Assembly (NCBI GenBank): GCA_943735955.1
Contig: OX030958.1
Location: forward strand, 11,808,362-11,872,361
Direction of reading: 5' to 3'
Source: Piscicola geometra
Taxonomy: Eukaryota > Annelida > Clitellata > Hirudinida > Piscicolidae
Length of the DNA: 64,000 nt
The position numbers and the translations under genes are program-made. Under the pieces are notes generated by a model. The model saw only the letters and a list, made by a program, of their open reading frames with translations. It was not told the DNA's origin and searched no databases. Below, in pieces: positions 1-13,689 of this stretch; the stretch's first letter is position 1, and the number at the start of each line of letters is the position of its first letter.

Positions 1-41
<41 letters not shown>

Positions 42-70
42 ATGTGTGTGTGTGTGTGTTTATGTGTGTG
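1..70. repeat. (TG)n microsatellite
   Basis: Almost pure TG dinucleotides with a few TTTATG interruptions at the window edge. It lies in the intron before the first visible USP40 exon. Confidence 0.9.
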
Positions 71-118
71 ATGGTGATGGTGATTGAGCTCTTCTTCGAC
101 ACACCTTCACTCCTCCAG

Positions 119-3100
119 TGCTGGAAGAAGACCTGATCAGCAAGTATCATCCCCAAGACAACGTCTTCATCCTCCAACCCATTCCTCCCCTCCCCGAGTC
201 ACATGTTCGCTTCTCTACAGCCTTCCACTATAATAATAATAATAATTGTCATTTTTGTATAGCGCCCGGGCACGCAACTGAAGCGCTTTCACTGCGTCGT
301 AATGCAATAAAGAAATAAAAATAATTATAATAGTAATGTTATGAAAAGGAAAGCAAAGAGTAGCATGGAGTAATTATTAAGAATGATAGGCTAAGTTAAA
401 GTAATGAGTTTTCAGTTTGGCTTTGAAAGTCGAAAATTGGTTGATGCTTCGAAGTGCAGGTGGAAGGGCATTCCAAGTTGTTGGAGCTGCGTGATGGAAA
501 GCTCTTTTTGAGATGTTGTTTGTAGTGGATTCTTGGTTGAGGAGAAGAGATGAAGATGAACGCAGTTGTTTGTTTGATGTTTTTTTAGTTATGAGTTTGC
601 TGAGATATGACGGTATTGAGGTTTGAAGAATTTTGAATGTGGTGATGGCTATTTTAAAGGATATTCGAAAGTCTATAGGAAGCCAGTGGAGTTTTATAAG
701 ATTTTCCTTTGATGATTGAACAAGGTGATGGCCTGGGTAATCACAGTTGAGTGTGATTCTAGCCGCCTTGTTTAAAACTGATTGTAGACGATTTCTTTCT
801 TGATTGGTGATATTATATAATAGCGAGTTACAGTAGTCAAGTCTGCTTAGTATTAGACATCGGGAAAGTGAGGCGGAGAGATCAGTAGTAATGAATGGGC
901 GTATGTGTTTGATTGCTTTGAGATGATAGTGTGATGATTGGATGATAGATGTGATGTGGTTTTTGAAAGTGAGTTTGCTGTCTAGGGTGACTCCGAGTAT
1001 TTTGAGATTGTTATTGATGGGGATTTTAATTTTTGCAATATTATAGATGATGGTGATGGTGGTGGTAATGATGATGTTGATAATAATAATTATTTTCGAG
1101 TTAATAATCGAAATATCTCTTACGAGCTCGATTAAATCTTGGCTTAATCTTGCTTCCTTATCAGACAAACTCTTGGTCGAGAGTTCACTCATTTTTTTTT
1201 CTTTTTATATATTTTATTAATATTCTTTTATAATATGTTATTATTATTATTGTTTTTGTTAATTGTCAGGTGCTGCTCTATGTGAGGCACTCACTGCCTG
1301 GCTACAACAGCAACAACGAAGAGGAGGCTGATCTCTCGACTGCACCACACCCAACACGTGCGTATACACATTCACACACACATCCACACATAAACACACA
1401 CAAGCACACACACACACACATAAACACACACAAACACACACATCCACACATCAACACACACAAGCACACACACACACATAAACACACACATCCACACATA
1501 AACACACACAAGCACACACACACACACATAAACACACACAAACACACACGTCCACACATCAACACACACAAGCACACACACACACACATAAACACACACA
1601 AACACACACATCCACACATCAACACACACAAGCACACACACATACACATAAACACACACAAACACACACATCCACACATAAACACACACAAGCACACACA
1701 CACACACATAAACACACACATCCACAAATCAACACACACACATAAACACACAAACACACACACACACAGGCGGCGTACTAGAACTGGTAGTACGCAAGGA
1801 CTCAAGCGTGCACATGCTACTGGATGAGTGCAGGCAGAGGCTGGAGGTGGGGGAGTGCCATCTGGCCAGGGCTGATTGGATGGGGGAGGTGGGGGAGGAT
1901 GTGGAGGAGGAGGGTGTATCCATCTCTCTTCTCTCCATCTTTCACGGACACTCCCTCCATTTGGTGCCTACCAAGCTGCCTGCCAAGGTTGGTTCTCGTG
2001 AGTGTGCGTGTGTTTTTGTGTGGTTGTATGGTTGTGTTTTTGTGTGGTTGTGTGGTTGTGTGGTTGTATGGTTGTATGGTTGTGTGGTTGTATGGTTGTG
2101 GGTGTGCGGGAGATTGTTGGTTGTGTCTGTGTTTCAAGTTTTTAGAATTTACTCAAAACGAGTTAAGTTAGAGTGTGGTTTATTTGAGGTTATGATTGTA
2201 GTCACTCTTATTGGTGACTCAACATCATCCCACACAGGGCTTTATCCGCTTGAAGATCTACCCATACGCTGAAGGTGCTGATGTTGTACGCCATTGTTAT
2301 TGTATCAGCGTAGACACTTTTATCAATGTTTTAGTGTAGTAGCTTTCAGTTCCTCACCTGACACTTGCCGCTCACCTACATCACTCACTCATTCGCTCTG
2401 TCTTTCATTTCTCCATTCTTTTCTCCATCTTTCTTCTCTCTTCTCTTCAACTTCCCTCTACTCCATCCTCCACCACAGACAAGCCTCTCCAAGCAGCCCT
2501 CACAGAGCTGAGCATCGACCAACACCACACCCTCTACAACCTCAAACACGCCATCTTGCGGCATTTTCAGCCTCCGTCTGCCTCTCCCTCCCGCCACAAC
2601 AACCACCATGCCGCCATTCCTCAAGACTGCAGCACACAAATTATGAACACTGCAGTTTTTAACGCCTTAGATGTTTCATCACCTGTCAAAGACTCAGACA
2701 CCCATGTCCCTCCCACCAGTCTTAGCTCCTCCCCCCACGCTGACACTCCCCTCTCAGAGCACCATCTTAGACTTTTCCATCTCCACGACAACCACCAAAC
2801 ACCCTCACTACTCAAGCTCAACTCTCAATCGCTCGCGTTAGTTTGTGTGCGTGTGTGTCTGTGCGTGTGTGTGCGTTTTAGTGTGTGTGTAAATTCAATG
2901 GTTTAGTTACTATAGCAACACCAATCGCCATGACAGCTCCTTGAAACTGAAGAATGGCAGCTCAATCATGGTGAAGATTCTGCCGGAAGAAGAACAACTT
3001 GAGTTTGTGCATCTTCTACAAAGATTTCATAATTTACTGAGCGCATTAGTCACCCCCAATACCATTAGTCCGACAGAATAACTCCATATTTTACATCAAT

Positions 3101-4207
3101 TTATCCTCCATGCAAACATACCGAAACACGCACCAACACAGCAACCAGGTGATTCTCTTGAAGGTTCGTTGGAAGCAGGGCGACGAGAGGCAGAACGAGG
3201 ACGAAGAGCCAGACTACCAGGAACTCCTGTGGAACGTCGCTGCAGGAGCGAACACATGCAGTCTGCACGCGCAAGTGACCACCGCACTGGCGCTTGAAGC
3301 TGGCTTGCTGCTGCATCTGGCCAAGGCTTCAGACCAGCCCAACAAACCTCCCCTCCGCATCCCACGACCTGTCGTCGATGCATCCGCAAAAAAGGTCCGT
3401 GTTGTATTTTTTCTTCACGTCCGTTTTGTTTTTCTCCGTTATGCTTTTGAGTCTTTTATGTATTTCTCCGTTCAGCATCTACTTAAACCTGTATAACCTT
3501 CATTTCATGATCTAGCTATAAATTAACTTTTTTTATTTTTATTTACGCGAACATCATCAGAGCATTCCTCCACTCAGCACGGCAGCAAGAGCCACAAGAA
3601 GCAGGCGAAGAAGGACTCCAGCCTCAACTTGCGCAGCCAGCCCTACAGCCTCTGCGACCTGCACTGCATCCTTGCCATCGTTCGCTCCTTCGCATGCATT
3701 TTTTGCGCTATATAAATTAGTATTAATATTTAAGTATTAGTATTTATCAATAATTATTAATATACGCCAATTATTATTTTCTTCTATTTTAATTAAGGAT
3801 AAATATAGTTTTTTTACCGATTAATAAGTTTCAAATTTGAAGGTTTTTTTATAATGCTGCATAGAGGGCGCTTTAAAGGTGAATCATGCTTTGCAGGCTT
3901 GTGGAGAAAACGAAGTGGTTTCTGATGAGGACTTCTGCAATGCCGAACAGAAGAGGTACTTGCAAGAGATGCAAAAGCTACAGAGGTACTTGCATGCTGT
4001 AATGCGTGTCGTGTGTCAAATTGAGTTTAATTGGAATGAAGTGTTGCTTTTCTATAATTGCTTTTTTATTGAGCATAATCGTTATTACCATTATTTTTAT
4101 CATCATCATCATCATTCGCATCATGCAGGACCGCCAAGCCGGTGCAGGAAACCAAACTAAGGAATCCCAGGCCAGAGCATTCGATAAAGATTGCAGTGAA
4201 CATATAG
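119..4207 (+). CDS. USP40: USP40-like ubiquitin carboxyl-terminal hydrolase, C-terminal part (ten exons, 5' end outside window)
   Basis: Exons read as 119-204, 1270-1357, 1770-1987, 2238-2274, 2479-2840, 2916-3048, 3149-3394, 3563-3679, 3879-3985 and 4129-4207 (stop TAG). Phases agree at every junction except 2840/2916, where the visible sites are out of phase. Only the region after the USP catalytic domain is present, so no Cys/His boxes are seen. The translation follows my recollection of the USP40 C-terminus: an LVVRKDSSV ubiquitin-like start, a LPAK-GFIRL join, a PDYQELLWNVAAGA block, a Lys-rich stretch and NPRPEHSIKIAV just before the stop. USP40 is a deubiquitinase with several ubiquitin-like modules. 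Three donors are GTTCGC or GTTGGT rather than GTRAGT. Two AATAAA signals follow at 4374-4383. The 119-204 exon is the least certain; assignment to USP40 is fairly secure for the downstream exons. Confidence 0.75.
228..1045 (-). mobile_element. Non-LTR retrotransposon (CR1/L2-like) 3' fragment
   Basis: About 215 codons in one frame on the minus strand (roughly 1030 to 380) match the C-terminal part of a LINE reverse transcriptase. Visible landmarks are LGVTLDSKLTF, LDYCNSLL, LNKAARI, HWLPI and AAPTTWNALPPALR. Downstream in its own orientation comes a tail with AAGCGCTT and GCGCTATA blocks ending in an ATT-rich run at about 230-245, as in L2/CR1 tails. It is 5'-truncated and lies antisense in the first visible USP40 intron, starting only about 25 bp after the donor. 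Confidence 0.85.
1361..1769. repeat. CA-rich minisatellite abutting a splice acceptor
   Basis: Imperfect array of roughly 55-60-bp units built from CACACA runs, ATAAACACACA and ATCCACACATC blocks. It ends exactly at the AG acceptor of the USP40 exon that starts at 1770. The open frames across it on both strands are low-complexity artefacts. Confidence 0.9.
1995..2105. repeat. TGTGGTTGTATGG tandem repeat
   Basis: Short tandem copies of GTGTGGTTGTATGGTT-like units just downstream of the donor at 1988, inside a USP40 intron. Confidence 0.8.
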
Positions 4208-5494
4208 AAATGCTACTTTATATTAGAGATTTTCATTTGTATGTAAAATGTTCTATGAATTTTGCGTCAATATCAAAATAATATGTTTATTTATTCTACC
4301 CTTTAATATTATTTATTTTTTTATACTAATGGTTCATAATAACATATTTAAGTTTTTTGAACTTATTTTAGTTAATAAATAAAGTTTTTCCGACATACAA
4401 AAATTTATCTTTATTTTCTTAAACCGTTAATAAAATAGAAGAATTAAACAATAATACTTTTTACGTTGGAATGCATCGAAGAAAAGAGAATGTAAAAAAG
4501 GAAATTTTGTGGAAGGAACTTTGAAGTGGGCTTATGGTTTTTGAGGTGCAGTTACCTATGGTGCTACTGCTAAGCTGAAATATTAAAATTCCATGTATGT
4601 CTTTTTTCAGTTGCAATGTTGGAAAGTGTTATCATTAAGGCTAATATTTTAATTATTAATTAATTTGTCGTTTTAAACTAACTGGGTCGCATAATTTAAG
4701 GTGAAAATGCTCTTTATTTCATTGGTTGAGAATGTAACCTAATTTGAAAATCATCCAATGAGAATCAACTTGAAGCTAGAGAATGTACTACCGCTAAAAT
4801 AGTAACATATGAATTTGTAAGTTACAGTTTAAAGAGTTATTTTTCTTTTTATATTTCCTCAATTTTTGAATTCATGAAAAAATATATCTTAAAATCATCT
4901 AATTAATGCATCAGAACGTTTAATAGGTCAAAGCTTTTTTAAGCACGTATCAGTTCGCTCTATTTCCTAGGCTTGTGTGTGTTAGGCTTTGCTCATTAAT
5001 AGTGCTTTTCAATCGGCTATTAGCTTCTCTCTCTAAACGCATTTAATTATAACCTTTGTTAGCGTTTCTTAAGCTAAATATCCTATATTTTATCATTTTA
5101 CACCATTTTGCTATCTCGGATTTCAGGTAAAATTCTTTAAAATATTGATTTTACGTGAAAATCTCAACGCTTGCATTGAAATACATAGGCAGCCTGTTTA
5201 GCTATACGCGCATTTATACAATGGCGTTGATTTGATCGTTTTTATCGTTACAAAGTCTATTTAAGCATTTTGATTTCATTAAAAACTTAAAACAAAACTA
5301 TTAAATTGTATTTTGATTATTTTTAGAATTTTTATTATCGAATTTTCTGAGTCTAGCCTCATTTATCGTAATTTGGTTTAAATAAAGATAAATCATAAAT
5401 ATTTTTCTTAAGCGAAAACTTTGATTTTAATCGAATAATTTTTTTTGAAGGTTAAAGTCAAGATTTACAGAGAAAGCTTACTTAATCCTCCAAA
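4208..5494. other. Intergenic: USP40 3' UTR and HMGB upstream region
   Basis: AT-rich sequence holding the USP40 3' UTR (AATAAA signals at 4374-4383) and the region upstream of the HMGB start codon. No further coding exon is convincing. Confidence 0.6.
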
Positions 5495-7280
<1,786 letters not shown>

Positions 7281-8155
7281 CCATTGTAGAGCCAGCCTCA
7301 GACTGCACGCCAGATAAACGTATATGTCTTTGTACGCCTTCATCCAATTGCCATTGTTTTTACTTTTTGTTTAAGTATGCGTAGTTTTCTTTCTTGATCA
7401 ATCGTTCGAGTGTTTCATTACATTTATATATATACTGGCTGTGGCATCTTTAGATTTGAAGATTGTTTAGTAGTGAATCAGTGCCGTGGTTATTAATGCA
7501 GTGAGTGGTTGAATCATCTTTCTGTTCTTGTTGTCATTCTCAATCCTTACTAATCATCATCATCAGTGATCGTTTCTTGATCAGCTCACATTGGTCTCAT
7601 GGTCTGCCATACGATTGCGTTGCTGTAATATTTGTATCGTGTACGGGTTCACCCAATGTAATAATAAATCCTTAAGGATAATTTTGCTTCTACTGCCATA
7701 GTAGTCTATTAGGTATAATTAAGTGTTTAAGAACCAATTAACGGCGAGTTTTTCTTGAGAAGATACTTGTTTTAAATTTACTCATTAGAATGGTTGGTTC
7801 ATCGAATTAATTGTCATTAAGAGCCAGTATCAATTTAGGATACATGAGTTATTTTATTCTCAAGAACTCGTCAAGAAAAAGTAATGCAGGAATGAGAGTC
7901 AATATTTTAACTGTAAATACTCGCCAATACCTTTCCACAGAACTAGATCAGTTTGATAGTGTCAATGAGAAGTTTTTATAGATAATTAAATAATTGATAA
8001 ATAAAATAATTCTAAGACAGGCGTAGAGCGGTTTGATCAATTGATTTTTTAAGCTCTTCTTGGTCTTCTGGAAATATAAAAGCTTTGGTAGTTAATTAAG
8101 TAGATGTTAGCTAACTAATCGAAGCTAAATAAATTATTAATTAGTGTTAAATAAA
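7281..8155. other. Intergenic between HMGB and POP5
   Basis: Holds the HMGB 3' UTR (AATAAA at 7663-7668) and the 3' flank of the convergent POP5 gene. Nothing else coding was found. Confidence 0.6.
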
Positions 8156-8838
8156 TTATGTTACAGAGTATTTTCTTATTGCAACTTGAGAACATGCAGT
8201 ATAAGGGCAGGAATGAATACCTATGGAGTCACACTGCCTCAAAAGTTTTGGCAGACTCCAAAAGTGATGGCGAGAGATGAACTTTTCACAAGATCTTATT
8301 GAACCTGCAAGAATAAAAAGATTAAAGCTACTAACTAATTATTATTTAGTATTAGCATGGTTGGAAAAAAATATTTTTGAATTGATTATATTATAATCAA
8401 TACAAATAGAATGCAGATCATAAGATATCTTCAGTTTAAAACTCAACCAAACCACCAACCGCCTAAATGAAGCATCTTTAAGGAAAGAGAGTGATTAGCA
8501 ATCTTGGTGATATAAGGAATGGAATCCAAAAGAATCTTGTGGAAATCTCGCTTGGTGCGTATAAGGCAGATGTGAGTGAATGCATTCAGGTATTTAACTG
8601 AAAGTGTTAACAGAATTTATAATTATGTTATGAAGTGTATACCAAATTTAGTTATTTTTAAAATCGAAAAACCTTTAAAGGAATCTTGCACAACCTCCCA
8701 ACCACATTCTCCATGGCACTTGAGGATTGAGTCTTTCACACTCTTATACAAATCATTTTCCTTGAACTTTAAAAATTTTCCTGCATCCACTGACTGAATT
8801 ATCTCTGCTACTACATATCTGTAAAAGTACTTCTTCAT
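8156..8838 (-). CDS. POP5: POP5, ribonuclease P/MRP protein subunit
   Basis: Three minus-strand exons (8673-8838, 8460-8597, 8156-8304) splice in phase to a complete protein of about 150 residues, the usual size for animal POP5. Exon 1 starts with a basic RYVVAEI-type strand and contains VKDSILKCHGECG, matching the conserved VRD-I-x-x-HG-FG region. Exon 2 carries KYLNAFTHICLIRTKRDF and the LHLGG turn. Exon 3 carries SIRSCEKFISRHH, as in the family's GG-IR-CQKF motif. POP5 pairs with RPP14/Rpp30-like subunits in the RNase P and MRP holoenzymes, acting in tRNA 5' processing and rRNA processing in the nucleus and nucleolus. The gene is head-to-head with the claudin-like gene, with about 380 bp between start codons. 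The stop is TAA at 8156-8158. Confidence 0.9.
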
Positions 8839-9219
8839 TATATAACATTATTATAAAAATTATACTATAATTATTATAGGAATGAACTGTATCAGTTGTG
8901 ACAAATGATTGCAAATTATCTAAAGTATACAATTATAATTTTTTAATGAAAAAAAAAGATTTTTAAAGTAAATTTAAATACAAACCTCTGCTTAACTCTC
9001 ACCATATTTGCAAGATTAAGAAAGTATTTTACGATAATAAAATTAATAGACAATTAAACATTAGACATTGTTCATTCTATGCAACAGGTATTCTTCCAAT
9101 CACCTGAATATGCTTTCTCTTATGAAAAAATTAGTTTTGCATCAATAAGAATAAAACGGGGGTTTTAATACACAATAAGTTTTATTTTATATGATATGAA
9201 ATAATCTTTTCCTTGTGAA
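8839..9219. promoter_or_regulatory. Shared head-to-head intergenic region (POP5 / claudin-like)
   Basis: This 381-bp segment separates two divergent start codons, so it should contain both 5' UTRs and promoters. It is AT-rich and no clear TATA box or initiator could be singled out. Bidirectional promoter activity is inferred from geometry only. Confidence 0.5.
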
Positions 9220-10133
9220 ATGGATAAAAAACGAAAATTATCAGATTATTCTGGCAAACTGAGAATACTCTTCACAAGTCTTGTTCTAGACATTTGTGGT
9301 CTCATTTGCCTTTTCATTGCATTCGTCACACCTTACTGGGTGATATCATGGCCAAGAGTGTACTCTGGCTTCAGGAGAATGGGTCTGTGGGAGGTGTGCT
9401 TTGCAGGCTTCGTCAAGGCAAACGACCCTACCCAGAAGGCCTATTACGGCTGCTGGTGGATCCACTCGCCTGAGCTCTACTGGATCAGGAGTTGGATCAT
9501 GCCCCGTAAGTTGGTGCAACCATTAGAACAATGAGTTATTGTGATTTAAAACTATTAATAAAAACTCTTCAGCCTGGTTCATCGTGGTTCAAATCCTGAT
9601 AGCAGTTAACTTGATTCTCGATGTTTTGTTGGTGGTTTTCGACGTGATCTTGTGGCTTGTGTCGGCCGCAAGGGATGACGCTGGCATGGGGAAGAAGAGA
9701 GCTCCCTATGGCATTGTCGAAGCCGCCAACGGATGTTGCATCGCCACTTGTACGCAGAAATTCCTTCCGTAATTTATTCACTTGCGACCTTATAATAATT
9801 ATTATAACTACTTATAATTTGCAAAGTTATTGTCACTTTAATCAATATGCAATTTATAAAACTATCAAATGTAATGTTCAAAATCTCTCAGGCGTGGTCA
9901 AGATAGCAGCGGTAATTATTTTCGGCTTCGCTCAAAAGTTCGATCCGTTTTGGCTCGAGAAGCCCGACATAAACTACCCTCACTTTTCGTACGGCCTGGC
10001 GATCCTCTCGGCCTTCTTCAACCTCTTCTCGTGCATCGGCCACTGGGTGCACAGGGGCATCGTGAGAACAGACGACTACACCAACCCCGCCACTGGAAAG
10101 GGGTACTTCGTGCCAAGTCGTTCTGTCGTTTGA
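9220..10133 (+). CDS. Claudin/PMP22-family four-transmembrane protein
   Basis: Exons 9220-9505, 9573-9749 and 9892-10133 join in phase to about 234 residues. There are four hydrophobic segments: about 16-40, a long stretch in exon 2, the start of exon 3 and about 195-215. The first extracellular loop has the claudin-type signature: W40, GLW at 55-57, then C60 and C78. Claudin-superfamily proteins form or regulate septate/tight junction contacts or act as channel-associated subunits at the plasma membrane. Invertebrate members are divergent, so a specific orthologue is not claimed. The cytoplasmic tail is short and ends PSRSVV, which could be a PDZ ligand. AATAAA lies at 10257-10262. Confidence 0.85.
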
Positions 10134-10578
10134 AAGAACTATCAACTGATGTTTACTTTTATTTAGATTTATTTTATTTAGATAGATTTTATTCATTTTA
10201 TCTTTTATGAGGAGTAGTTACAATTTTTAGAAATCTACCTGGATATTGAACTCAGAAATAAAAACATTTTTACCGAATTATTGATAAAGTAATATAATTG
10301 TCTAAGCGGCGTTTATAAAATCCACAGTAAAATGAAGTCAGAAAATGTCTACAGCGTTTACAAAGTATTTTTTCGAAATATAATATTATTATATTTTGAA
10401 TAAATACCGTTATTAACTTCTACAAATACATTAGACCTATATTTTCCCCCTTTTAGACAAAGGTATTAACGGGTTATAAATATATTTCTAATTCAAAGAT
10501 GAGATGGCAATGATGAGCAATTATGAAATTAAAACTAACGTTAAAATATTCATTATCCTCATTATTTTTGCATTGAAT
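10134..10578. other. Convergent 3' flanks of claudin-like gene and UQCC1
   Basis: Contains the claudin-like polyadenylation signal at 10257-10262. No gene or structured repeat was seen. Confidence 0.6.
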
Positions 10579-13330
10579 TCAAATTCTCTTTCGTATCTGA
10601 GCGAGTATTTCCTTATTTCTGAGTCGAAGGTCTGGCGTGTCGTGCAGAGGGAGGAACTCGACAATGCCGCACGAGAGGAGCGCCTCGCTGGAAACCTGAT
10701 CCAGGTGATGCATCTGGAGGGCATGGGAAGGTATTGGAAGTTAATCGATTTGTCGAATTTATAATCAATTGGTATTATAATTATAAAAGAGAAAAACACA
10801 CATTCGAACCATATTGACAACCAAGCCATAAAGATAAACATATAATTATTTAAATTTAAATTAATACTGTATTATATACACCATCACCATTCTCCCACCA
10901 CACCACATCACCACCACACCTGCTTATGCACATATTCGACCAGCACATCCAGATGCCTCGCCTCTTGACACTGCCTCTCGAACAAGCCCCTCCACAGCGC
11001 CCCTGCCAACGTCCTGTCGTTGTCCACCAGTCCCTGTGTGTGGGAGAGTCACAGGGGGCATGGAGGATGGAGGAAACGTGGATAGAATAGGCGTTTTATG
11101 ATAAATCCAAACCATTAGTTTACAAATGAAGATTGAGTGAATGAGGATAGAGTCAGTCTTTTGGATAATCCGATTTATTACTTCAGTAAATCTCTGAAAC
11201 TAAACAAAATAGAAAAAAAACTGACAATCCCAAATGATGAGCACAAGGACAACAGATAGAAGATTATTATGTTATTATTATTTTTATTATTAGTACTGCA
11301 ACAAAGGTCTGCAAGGCAACCTCATCATAGGCGAAGAGGGAAGCCTTGAACTGCTCTGACAACTTGAGGATTCCCTCCTTCCTCACCGACACCGAGCCGG
11401 AGGACTGCAGTGACAATCAAATTATAGTACAATACTAAGTATACGTGCTCACTACCTAAATTATATTGTATATAGTACAATACTAAGTATACGTGCTCAC
11501 TACCTATATTATATAGTATATAGTACAATACTAAGTATAGGTGCTCACTACCTATATTATATAGTATATAGTACAATACTAAGTATAGGTGCTCACTACC
11601 TATAGTATATAGTACAATACTAAGTATAGGTGCTCACTATCTATAATATATAGTACAATACTAAGTATAGGTGCTCACTATCTATAATATATAGTATATA
11701 GTACAATACTAAGTATAGGTGCTCACTACCTATAGTATATAGTACAATACTAAGTATAGGTGCTCACTACCTATATTATATAGTACAATACTAAGTATAG
11801 GTGCTCACTACCTATATTATATAGTACAATACTGAGTATAGGTGCTCACTGTATTGAGAAATACAAAAAGTACAACTGAATCAACGTGGCGTATTCAAGC
11901 AGAGGTTTTTAGCAGTGCAGTTGAAACTCGACCAGGTTTACGCCACGTTAATAGTACTCTTCGTTTTATTGTATTGTATTGTATTGTATTGTATTGTATT
12001 GTATTGTATTGTATAGGATATGCAAGCGATACAAAAATCGTATGATAGTTTTAATAGAGAATTTTTTTTATATAATACATTTCTTTTGTGCAGTTCCCAT
12101 ATTATTGATCTATTCTTGAATTACTCTACATCATGCATCCGCATGCCAGGCGCTATGTAAAACGACAATTATTATCATTACTATTATCATTATTATTAGT
12201 ATTATCATTGTTCTTATCATCATTACTACTATCATCATTATTATTATTTTTATTATTGTTGTGATATTTAAAATAATTTTAATTATTATTTAGAATGCAT
12301 TTATGCAGACCTGCAGTTTCCTCGACTTTTTGTCGACGTCTTTCCATGCGCTTTCGATGAGGAAGTTCCGCATCGACTTGCCCTCCTTCCCTTCAGCCGC
12401 CAGTCTGCACAGCACCATCCTGGCATGTGAATGCCACAATAACAATAATAAAAATAATGATAATAATGATAATTAATAATAATAAAATTAACAAAATTAA
12501 TATTTAAATTTATAATAATTATGGCATGACAATAAAGCATTATGTGTGCACCAAAAGAATCAAATGAAGTGATAATAACTAAATAAATGTTTACATATTA
12601 AAAACAATTATATTTTTATTCTTTTTATTAGAGATGTTTACAAACCATAAATGCAGTTCTGTGATGCGGAACCAAGAATTAAATGTGTCAGGCAGGTCAA
12701 ACTCTGCAGGATTGAGTATCTTTCTCATTACTCATTGTATATCAAGGACTTCTAACTATTATTACTATCCAACACTTTTATAAAAATGTTTTCAAATTGC
12801 ATTCCAATTGTACAAAATCATTGAAAATAATTTTGATAATAATAATAATTAATATTAATAATTATTTTTAGTAATAAATATAATTTGGATATAAATAGTT
12901 ACCTCTGATGAAAGTGTCATGGGGTACGAGTTCAACACAGCATATATACAGCCGTAAAGCAGATTGTCTCAGAACCTGAGAGTGTCTCAAAATAATTCTT
13001 ATCGTATTATAGACTATAATTAATAATTATGGCAAGTGAATGGGAATCTTTGATATGGGAACACAAGTCTATTAAATAAATGAAAATATAAAGTTGATGA
13101 AACTAACATTTTTGTTGTATCTTTGATTTGTTTTTTGTTTGTATTTCTCCCATATACTTGCAAAAAAACTTTGCTATGAAAAATATGCAATTATTACGAA
13201 AAACATATAAAAATTATATTCTTGATTAAATGAGTATAAAAATCATGAAAGAATGAATGAAATCATTCAAGTAACCTTAGTTTGAGTGGTGCTATTTTGC
13301 CTTATAAAAAACTGCCAGGGATCCTTTTCA
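10579..13330 (-). CDS. UQCC1: UQCC1-like ubiquinol-cytochrome c reductase assembly factor (5' end not found)
   Basis: Seven minus-strand exons join in phase: 13276-13330, 12903-12975, 12646-12703, 12311-12419, 11321-11404, 10920-11033 and 10579-10713. Key motifs in order are LRQSALRLYICCVE, FDLPDTFNSWFRITELHLW, LAAEGKEGKSM, AWKDVDKKSRKL, LSEQFKASLFAYDEG and TLAGALWRGLFERQCQ, then HLDVLVEYVHKQ. These match the CBP3/UQCC1 core (PDTFNSW-ELH-W, YDEG, AAALWR-F, LVEYVRKQ). UQCC1 acts in mitochondria as a chaperone for newly made cytochrome b in complex III assembly. The mitochondrial targeting region would lie upstream of 13330 and I could not place it. A possible 7-nt microexon lies at about 13370. 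Introns hold a 55-bp minisatellite and a TTGTA array. Confidence 0.85.
11425..11855. repeat. Minisatellite, ~45-60-bp unit, in UQCC1 intron
   Basis: About eight or nine copies of a unit with TATAGTACAATACTAAGTAT and AGGTGCTCACTACCTAT. Copies differ by a few substitutions and by the number of TATAGTATA inserts. Confidence 0.9.
11966..12014. repeat. (TTGTA)n pentanucleotide array
   Basis: Nine to ten perfect TTGTA/TATTG pentamers in the same UQCC1 intron. Confidence 0.9.
12150..12300. repeat. ATT/ATC-rich simple sequence
   Basis: Degenerate ATT and ATC trinucleotides run up to the edge of the UQCC1 exon at 12311. Confidence 0.7.
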
Positions 13331-13680
13331 CTGAAGGGAAAAATGCATGATTGTGGGAGAGTCAACTTACTAGTTTTCTGCAAAATAAAAACGTTTAATA
13401 TATATAAATCTTTAACAATAAAAAATGTTTAAGTCTTTAACTTTAAGATGTTAGAGTTAAATAACAGCCATTTGGAATTTATTTTTAAGATTATTTAAAT
13501 ATTAAGGTTGAGATAATTTAATGAGGTATTTACAAATTTCAAATACAAACTCTTATTTTTGCAGCATAACATCCTAAGCACCTTGAGGAATTAAGAGAAA
13601 TCGCAATAAGTTTGCGCGAAATCATGTTTCGACCTTGTCTAGAGCAAATTAACTTTTATCTTTTTAAAAGTAGATAACTA
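13331..13680. other. Upstream of the first recognised UQCC1 exon
   Basis: AT-rich, with one strong acceptor/donor pair on the minus strand around 13370 enclosing 7 nt. The rest of the UQCC1 5' end was not recognised here. Confidence 0.4.
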
Positions 13681-13689
13681 ATACAATAC

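Noticed and set aside
1302..1805. Cys/Val and His/Thr repeat frames over the CA minisatellite (also 36820-37239 and 40593-40934)
   Set aside because: Low-complexity frames on both strands of CA/TG repeats.
10504..10764. Plus-strand 86-codon frame
   Set aside because: It is the antisense shadow of the last UQCC1 exon, which matches a known family on the minus strand.
12301..12540. Minus-strand 79-codon frame beginning MLYCHAI
   Set aside because: Wrong frame for the UQCC1 exon at 12311-12419, which accounts for the coding signal.
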